Assembly: GCA_044375915.1 (NCBI GenBank) | Contig: JBILLU010000071.1 | Location: 1-15,089, forward strand | Direction: 5' to 3' | Origin: JAFEBO01 sp044375915 | Lineage (GTDB): Bacteria > Planctomycetota > Phycisphaerae > Phycisphaerales > UBA1924 | DNA length: 15,089 nucleotides | Part shown: positions 9,841 to 15,089 of the stretch, piece after piece | Position numbering within the stretch: the first letter of the stretch is position 1 | Layout: every line of letters begins with the position of its first letter | Notes under the pieces: generated by a model | The model's database searches: none | Seen by the model: only the letters and a program-made list of their open reading frames with translations | What the model was told of the DNA's origin: nothing | Made by a program: the position numbers and the translations under genes

Positions 9841-11670
9841 ATGTCGAACCGTTCCCGCACCGCTGCCGCGCTCATGCTCTGTCTCTCATCCGGTCTCGCG
9901 CTCGCCGCGTCGCCCAACGACCGTCCCTCGGCACTCCTGCGTGACTCGGTCCACGCCATGGGCGGCGACGCCCCCGGCCACGGCTTCATCGCCGCCGACG
10001 TGCTCAACGCCGTTCCCAAGTTCCACCCCTCCCAGATCCTCGTCCGCTTCGAGCCCTTCGCCGATCGCGCCGCCATCGCCCCCGCGATCGAGGCCGCCGG
10101 CGTGCGACAAGTCGTCCGCTCCATCGATCTCGTCCCCGGCCTGCAGGTCCTCGCCATCGCGCCCGGTACCGTCGAGGAAACCTGCGCCGCGCTGCGACAG
10201 ATCCCCGGCGTGCGCTACGCCGAGCCCGATCGCGTCCGTTTCACGCATGCCCAGAACACGCCCTACGGCATCCCGATGGTCAACGCCGACATCTCCTGGG
10301 CCAACCACGGCACCGGCGCCGGCGCCAGGGTCTGCGTGCTCGATACCGGCGTCGATACCACGCACCCCGATCTCCCGCCCACCGTCGCCGCGCAGTCCTT
10401 CGTGCCCGGCCTCACCGTCGAAGACTTCAACCGCCACGGCACCCACTGCTCCGGCACCGTGCTCGGCCTCAACAACGACGAAGGCGTCATCGGAGTCGCC
10501 CCCGGCGCCTCGTTGATGATCGGGAAGGTCCTCAACAACGGCGGCTGGGGCACCGACGCGTGGATCGTCGAAGGCATCGACTGGGCCGTCGCCAACGGCG
10601 CTGATGTCATCAGCATGTCTTTCGGCGACGACGAGCCGAACCAGGCCGCCACCGACGCCTGCGCCGCCGCCGCCGCCGCCGGTGTCCTGCTCGTCGCCTC
10701 CGCCGGAAACGAAGCAACCGCCAACCCACGCTACCCCGCTACGAACCCGGGCGTCATGTCCGTCGCCGCCCTCAACTCCGATTCCACCCTGGCTTCCTTC
10801 TCCAACTTCGGCCCGTTGCTCTCGATCTCCGCGCCGGGCGTCGGCGTCGAGTCCAGCACACCCGCGATCCAGACCCGCGTCTTCTTCAGCGCTGCCAGTC
10901 GCAACGCCCAGAACCTCTCCGGCTCCCGCGGCGGATCGCTCCCGCCCACCGAAGTCGTCGACTGCGGCCTGGGTCTCACCGCCGCCGACTTCCCGCCCAC
11001 CGTCAACGGCAAGATCGCCCACATTCGCCGCGGCAGCGCCACCTTCCAAGTCAAGGCCACCAACGCCCTCGCTGCCGGCGCCATCGGCGTGCTCATCTCC
11101 AACAGCAGCGGCGGCACCACGACCTTCACCGGCAACCTCAACGACACCTTTGTCATCCCCGTCTTCGGCATCTCCCAGAACGACGGCAACCTCCTCCAGG
11201 CCGGCGGCATCACCGCCACCATGTCCCAGACCAACGTCGGTCACCAGTCCGAACTCCTCAGCGGCACGTCCATGTCCTGCCCCCACGTCTCCGGCGGCGC
11301 CGCCCTGCTCATCGGCCTCTTCAAATCCACCGGCCTCACCCCTGCACTCCCGCCCGCCAGCACGCGTTGGATCCTCGAACAGACCGCCACCGATCTGGGC
11401 GACCCGGGCCGCGACGACACCTTCGGCCACGGCCTGTTGAATGTCAAGGCCGCCGCCGACTACCTCGCCGGCCGCGTCCGCTGCCGCGGCGACCTCAACG
11501 CCGACTCCGCGTGCGACGACGCCGACTTCACAATCTTCGCTGGTCTCTATAACGACCTCATCAGCCCCGGCGGCCCCTGGACCGGTGGCGATCTCAACGG
11601 CGACGGCAACTGCGACGACGCCGATTTCACCGTGTTTGCCGGGACATACAACGACCTGATCTGCCCCTGA
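9841..11670 (+). CDS. Secreted S8 serine protease with PA insert and dockerin-like C-terminus, copy 2
   Basis: The protein has 609 aa. The signal peptide (TAAALMLCLSSGLALAA, cleavage near residue 23) is followed by a linker with PGHGFIAADVLNA (45-57) and an I9-like propeptide starting ILVRFEPFADRA and ending GVRYAEPDRV. The triad is D168, H199 (HGTHCSG) and S477 (GTSMSCPHVSG), with oxyanion N290 (SAGN); all are intact, so it should be active. The PA domain (about 345-465) has GKIAHIRRGSATF and AGAIGVLISN. Residues 548-609 form the dockerin-like module, with loops DLNADSACDDAD and DLNGDGNCDDAD. Besides the bracketing C548 and C608, both loops carry Cys at position 8, so two disulfides are possible. 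The C-rich, Ca-binding tail fits an exported protein working outside the cytoplasm. Substrates are unknown. Confidence 0.96.
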   Translation: MSNRSRTAAALMLCLSSGLALAASPNDRPSALLRDSVHAMGGDAPGHGFIAADVLNAVPKFHPSQILVRFEPFADRAAIAPAIEAAGVRQVVRSIDLVPGLQVLAIAPGTVEETCAALRQIPGVRYAEPDRVRFTHAQNTPYGIPMVNADISWANHGTGAGARVCVLDTGVDTTHPDLPPTVAAQSFVPGLTVEDFNRHGTHCSGTVLGLNNDEGVIGVAPGASLMIGKVLNNGGWGTDAWIVEGIDWAVANGADVISMSFGDDEPNQAATDACAAAAAAGVLLVASAGNEATANPRYPATNPGVMSVAALNSDSTLASFSNFGPLLSISAPGVGVESSTPAIQTRVFFSAASRNAQNLSGSRGGSLPPTEVVDCGLGLTAADFPPTVNGKIAHIRRGSATFQVKATNALAAGAIGVLISNSSGGTTTFTGNLNDTFVIPVFGISQNDGNLLQAGGITATMSQTNVGHQSELLSGTSMSCPHVSGGAALLIGLFKSTGLTPALPPASTRWILEQTATDLGDPGRDDTFGHGLLNVKAAADYLAGRVRCRGDLNADSACDDADFTIFAGLYNDLISPGGPWTGGDLNGDGNCDDADFTVFAGTYNDLICP

Positions 11671-11697
11671 TTCTGTGGCGCATTCGCGGTTTCGAGC

Positions 11698-11726
11698 TTC
11701 GCGCCCCGCGCGGGCTCTGATACACT
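11698..11726 (+). promoter_or_regulatory. Candidate promoter of the third protease gene
   Basis: TTCGCG (11698-11703), a 17-base spacer, then TACACT (11721-11726). The -10 is good and the -35 weak. A 10-bp GC palindrome (11705-11714) lies in the spacer. The site is 55 bp before the start codon, in the 111-bp gap after copy 2. Confidence 0.4.
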
Positions 11727-11781
11727 GCGCCCTGCCGCATCCGACTCCGATCCGCGGCACATTCTGAGAGGGCCACCCCCG

Positions 11782-13620
11782 ATGCCGTCCCACTTCCACC
11801 GCTCGCTCGCTCTCGTTGCGCTCACAGGTCTCACCCTCGGGATTTCTGCCAAGGCCCAGCAGGAGCCCGCCGCCTTCGAGAAGGCCTCGCTCGACTCGCT
11901 CGCCGGCTACACCCCCGGCAAGGGCATCGCCTCACGCGACGTCCTGACGGCGCCCGCCGCGTTCCATCCCTCCCGCGTCATCGTCCGCTTCGAGCCCTTC
12001 GCCGATCGCGCCGCGCTCGGCCCGGCGCTCCAGGCCGCGGGCGTGCGCGAAGTCGCCCGCACCATCGACCTCGTCCCCGGCGTCGCCGTCCTGCGCACCA
12101 CGAGCGACAACGCCGCGGAAGTCGTCGCGAAGCTCAACAACACCCCCGGCGTGCAGTACGCCGAACTCGACGGCGTTCACCACGTCGACGCCCAGTCCAC
12201 TGGCTACGGCGTGCTCTTCATTGGCGCGCCCACCGTCTGGTCCACCTACGGCAACGCCGGCACCGGCGTGAAACTCGCCGTCCTCGACAGCGGCCTCGAC
12301 ACCGGCCACCCCGATCTGCCCGCGCCCGTCGCCATCTCGTCCTTCGTCACCAACCCCGTCGTCGAAGGCCCCGAAGACCTCGAAGACCACGGCTCGCACG
12401 TCTCCGGCATCGCCGTCGCCGTGGACAACGACATCGGCATCGTCGGCGTCGCCCACCAGGCCCAGCTCATCACCGCCAAGGTCATCGCCAACAGCGGCGC
12501 GGGCTTCACCAGCGACATCATCGCCGGCCTCGATTGGGCCGTCGCCCAGGGCGCTCGCGCGGTGAACATGTCGTTCAGCGGCACCGCGTTCAGCCAGGCG
12601 TTTGCGGATTCCGTCGCCGCCGCACACGCCGCAGGCACCCTGCCCGTCTGCACCATGGGCAACACCGGCGTCGAGCAGATCCGCTACCCCGCGGCCTATC
12701 CCTTCGCCATGCCCGTCGCCAACGTCGACGGCTTCGGCATGATCTCCAACTCCTCCACCAGCGGCGCGCACTGCTCGGTCGCAGCACCCGGTGTCAGCAT
12801 CCCCTCCACCGTGCCGCTCATCGCGTGGAAGTCCAACTTCGTCGGCTCCGATCGTGCCTCGCTCAAGATCACCGGCACCTCCACCCGCACCGTCTCCGCC
12901 CCCGCCTACTTCTGCGGCTTCGGCGGCAACGCCATCGACTTCCCGCCCCAGGTCAGCGGCAACATCGCGCACATCCGCCGCGGCGGCTCGTTCTCCTTCG
13001 CCACCAAAGTCACCAACGCGTTCAACGCCGGCGCCATCGGTGTCGTGATCTCCAACAACACCACCGGCCTCAACCAGGCCTCCATGGGCGCCGCGTCGTC
13101 CACCATCCCCGCCGTCACCGTCTCGCAGGCCGACGGCGATGTTCTTCAGGCCAACAACGGCGCCGTCGTCACCATCTCGCAGTTCAACAACGGACACGAC
13201 TACGCCAACTTCAGCGGCACCTCCATGGCCGCACCCCACGTCACCGCCGCCGCCGCCCTCCTCTTCAGCAACTTCATCCCCGCCGCCCCGTTCCCCGCCC
13301 TCGGCCCCAGCACCGTCCGCTGGGTGCTCGAAGACACCGCCATCGAGGCCGGCGATGTCGGCTTCGACAAGCGCTACGGCTGGGGCATCATCAACGCCGT
13401 CGGCGCCGCAGGCTACCTCCATGGCCGCATCGATTGCCCAGGCGATCTCAACAACGACGGCGTCGTCGACGACACCGACTTCGTCCAGTTCGCCGACTTC
13501 TACAACGCCCTCATCGCCCCCGCGCCCTACACCGCCGGCGACTTCAACGGCGACGCCTCCACCGAAGATTCCGACTTCGTCATCTTCGCCAATTCCTACA
13601 ACGCCCTGCTCTGCCCGTGA
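11782..13620 (+). CDS. Secreted S8 serine protease with PA insert and dockerin-like C-terminus, copy 3
   Basis: The protein has 612 aa. A signal peptide (SLALVALTGLTLGISAKA, cleavage near residue 25) precedes a linker with PGKGIASRDVLTA (45-57) and an I9-like propeptide (VIVRFEPFADRA, ending GVQYAELDGV). The triad is D169 (VLDSGLD), H203 (HGSHVSG) and S481 (GTSMAAPHVTA), with oxyanion N294 in an unusual CTMGN context instead of AAGN. The PA domain (about 360-470) has GNIAHIRRGGSF and AGAIGVVISNN. The dockerin-like module is residues 552-612: loops DLNNDGVVDDTD and DFNGDASTEDSD, bracketed by C552 and C611-P612, with no Cys inside the loops. GAGAGGG (11766-11772) lies 9 bases before the ATG. 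Differences round the active site suggest it cuts different substrates from its neighbours (inference). Confidence 0.96.
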   Translation: MPSHFHRSLALVALTGLTLGISAKAQQEPAAFEKASLDSLAGYTPGKGIASRDVLTAPAAFHPSRVIVRFEPFADRAALGPALQAAGVREVARTIDLVPGVAVLRTTSDNAAEVVAKLNNTPGVQYAELDGVHHVDAQSTGYGVLFIGAPTVWSTYGNAGTGVKLAVLDSGLDTGHPDLPAPVAISSFVTNPVVEGPEDLEDHGSHVSGIAVAVDNDIGIVGVAHQAQLITAKVIANSGAGFTSDIIAGLDWAVAQGARAVNMSFSGTAFSQAFADSVAAAHAAGTLPVCTMGNTGVEQIRYPAAYPFAMPVANVDGFGMISNSSTSGAHCSVAAPGVSIPSTVPLIAWKSNFVGSDRASLKITGTSTRTVSAPAYFCGFGGNAIDFPPQVSGNIAHIRRGGSFSFATKVTNAFNAGAIGVVISNNTTGLNQASMGAASSTIPAVTVSQADGDVLQANNGAVVTISQFNNGHDYANFSGTSMAAPHVTAAAALLFSNFIPAAPFPALGPSTVRWVLEDTAIEAGDVGFDKRYGWGIINAVGAAGYLHGRIDCPGDLNNDGVVDDTDFVQFADFYNALIAPAPYTAGDFNGDASTEDSDFVIFANSYNALLCP

Positions 13621-13926
13621 CTCCGTTGGCTGCCACCAGTCCGCGGCTGCCTTGAGCCACGCGACTGCTGCGTCTGCAGAAACCAACCTCATCCCCACGC
13701 CAAACCATCCGGCGCGCCGCCACGCCAGCGGACTTCTCGCAACGACATCGAACCCGCGGCCCGATCGGACCAACGCCGCTCGAGGTCTGATTTTCCCACT
13801 TTCCCGCAACCCTTGACGCCCGAGTTCTAATAGTCCGTGAGCATCTCCGTGCCCGATTCCGGGCCTGCTATCTCGTGCCGGGTTTCGATTCTCTTTTCTC
13901 CGCTCTCGGTATCACAAGGACAACCT
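13621..13926 (+). other. 306-bp leader before copy 4
   Basis: I see no gene here. TTGACG (13813-13818) is a good -35-like hexamer, but at 17 bases it is followed by CGTGAG, a poor -10; TAATAG (13828-13833) is only 9 bases away. AAGGA (13916-13920) lies 6 bases before the ATG at 13927. No clear terminator for copy 3 was found. Confidence 0.4.
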
Positions 13927-15089
13927 ATGTCTCACGCTCTCCTCCGCCGCGCCGCCGTCGCGGCCGTGCTCGCCTGCGCCGGTTCCGCCGCGCTCGCCGG
14001 CCTCCCCACGCGCTCGCACCCCAACGCCATCTTCCTCAACTCGCCCTCGGCGCGTGACGGCGACCAACCCGGCCGCGGCTTCCTCACACTCGACCAGATC
14101 GCCGCCGAGCTGAACAAACCCGCCCGCATCCTGGTCCGCTTCGAGCCCTTCGCCGATCGCGCGAGCGGCCCGCTCGCCGACGCCGCCCTCCAGTCCCTCG
14201 GCGTCGAACGCGTCGAATCCACAATCGACCTCGTTCCCGGCCTGGCCATTCTCAAGGTCGATCCCGATCGCGCCGCCGCCATCGTCCAATCCCTCAACGC
14301 CACACCCGGCGTCCGCTACGCCGAACACGATGGCCTCGCCCGCAAAGCCTCTCAATCCACGCCCTACGGCATCACGATGGTCAATGCCCCGTCGTTCTGG
14401 CCCAAGTTCGGCAACGGCACCGACATTCGCCTCGCCGTCCTCGACACCGGCCTCGACATGACCCATCCCGATCTCCCGCCCGCCACCCTCGCGCAGTCCT
14501 TCGTCGCCGGCCTCTCCGTCGACGACATCGATCAGCACGGGTCCCACGTCGCCGGCACCGCGCTCGCACTCGACAACTCCCTCGGCGTCGTCGGCGTCGC
14601 GCCGCAGGCCCAGCTCCTCGTCGGCAAAGTCCTCGACAACGAGGGCTTCGGCAACTGGTCCGACATCATCAGCGGCATCAACTGGGCCGTCGCCAACAAC
14701 GCCAAGGTCATCAACATGTCGCTCAGCGGGCCCACCGCGCCCCAGTCCCTCAAGGACGCCTGCGACGCCGCCCTCGCCGCCGGCTCGCTCATCGTCGCCG
14801 CCGCCGGCAACGACGGCGACACCTCCAACGCCTACCCGGGCACCTTCTCTTCCGTCATGGCCGTCGCCGCCGTCGACGAGAACCGCGCCTGGGCCGACTT
14901 CTCCAACTTCCGCCCCGACATCTCCGTCGCCGCACCGGGCGTCAGCGTGCTCAGCACCGTTCCGCTCCGCTCCCTCACCGTCAAGTGGGGCACCACCACC
15001 AAGCCCGCCAACCACATCCTCGGCACGCCCCTCCGCGCCTACACCGGCAAGGTCTACGACTGCGCCGAGGGCTTCCTCTTCGATTTCCC
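13927..15089 (+). CDS. Secreted S8 serine protease, copy 4 (3' truncated by window end)
   Basis: The frame runs from the ATG at 13927 to the last base without a stop; 387 residues are visible. A signal peptide (AAVAAVLACAGSAALA, cleavage near residue 24) is followed by a linker with PGRGFLTLDQIAA (48-60) and an I9-like propeptide starting ILVRFEPFADRA near residue 68 and ending GVRYAEHDGL. D173 (VLDTGLD), H204 (HGSHVAG) and the oxyanion N295 (AAAGN) are in place. The start of the PA insert (YTGKVYDCAEGF) is seen just before the edge. The catalytic Ser, the rest of the PA domain and any dockerin-like tail lie outside. By likeness to copies 2 and 3 the full protein should be about 600-620 aa. 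It is the most similar of the set to copy 2 in the catalytic region, judged by eye. Confidence 0.93.
   Translation, partial: MSHALLRRAAVAAVLACAGSAALAGLPTRSHPNAIFLNSPSARDGDQPGRGFLTLDQIAAELNKPARILVRFEPFADRASGPLADAALQSLGVERVESTIDLVPGLAILKVDPDRAAAIVQSLNATPGVRYAEHDGLARKASQSTPYGITMVNAPSFWPKFGNGTDIRLAVLDTGLDMTHPDLPPATLAQSFVAGLSVDDIDQHGSHVAGTALALDNSLGVVGVAPQAQLLVGKVLDNEGFGNWSDIISGINWAVANNAKVINMSLSGPTAPQSLKDACDAALAAGSLIVAAAGNDGDTSNAYPGTFSSVMAVAAVDENRAWADFSNFRPDISVAAPGVSVLSTVPLRSLTVKWGTTTKPANHILGTPLRAYTGKVYDCAEGFLFDF

Noticed and set aside
9886..13809. Two minus-strand open frames of more than 600 codons opposite the protease genes
   Set aside because: They mirror the codon bias of copies 2 and 3, giving Gly/Asp/Val-rich products without motifs; the plus-strand genes have full catalytic triads and signal peptides.
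13813..13841. TTGACG with a 17-base spacer as promoter of copy 4
   Set aside because: The hexamer at the -10 position (CGTGAG) is too poor; only noted in the leader entry.

Overview
The window is GC-rich, with C or G in most wobble positions. It most likely comes from a planctomycete of the Phycisphaerales type. The strongest clue is the C-terminal module shared by the secreted proteases at the right: two dockerin-like calcium loops bracketed by a first Cys and a terminal Cys-Pro, a form I associate with that group (GC-type dockerin). The tandem-hairpin intergenic repeats and several conserved-looking proteins of unknown function fit this. No tRNA, rRNA, CRISPR array, transposase or phage gene was seen.

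Left part (1-5427): the 3' end of a class I SAM-dependent methyltransferase converges on clpX. Between them lies a 95-bp twin-hairpin repeat whose second hairpin also looks like the clpX terminator. Upstream of clpX on the minus strand are a 98-aa membrane protein with a SHOCT-like tail and a 249-aa soluble protein of unknown function, spaced 20 bp apart. Divergent from these is an ABC-F ATPase, probably starting at a TTG (3445). The gap between them carries a single hairpin related to the left repeat.

Middle part (5428-7705): a minus-strand, probably tail-anchored protein of unknown function faces a two-gene plus-strand unit across a gap with three 11-bp direct repeats. The unit encodes a small two-helix membrane protein and a protein whose predicted strand and helix order and D...ExK residues suggest a PD-(D/E)xK nuclease fold.

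Right part (7706-15089): four consecutive paralogous secreted subtilisin-family (S8) proteases lie on the plus strand; the fourth is cut by the window edge. Each has a signal peptide, an I9-like propeptide, an S8 catalytic domain and a protease-associated (PA) insert between the oxyanion Asn and the catalytic Ser. The three complete copies end in the Cys-bracketed dockerin-like module. Each gene has its own leader of 111-306 bp, and the first three leaders hold a -35/-10-like pair spaced exactly 17 bp, so they look separately transcribed. The array probably supplies a set of calcium-dependent, surface- or matrix-attached proteases. Their attachment partner is not in the window, and this is the part most worth following up.
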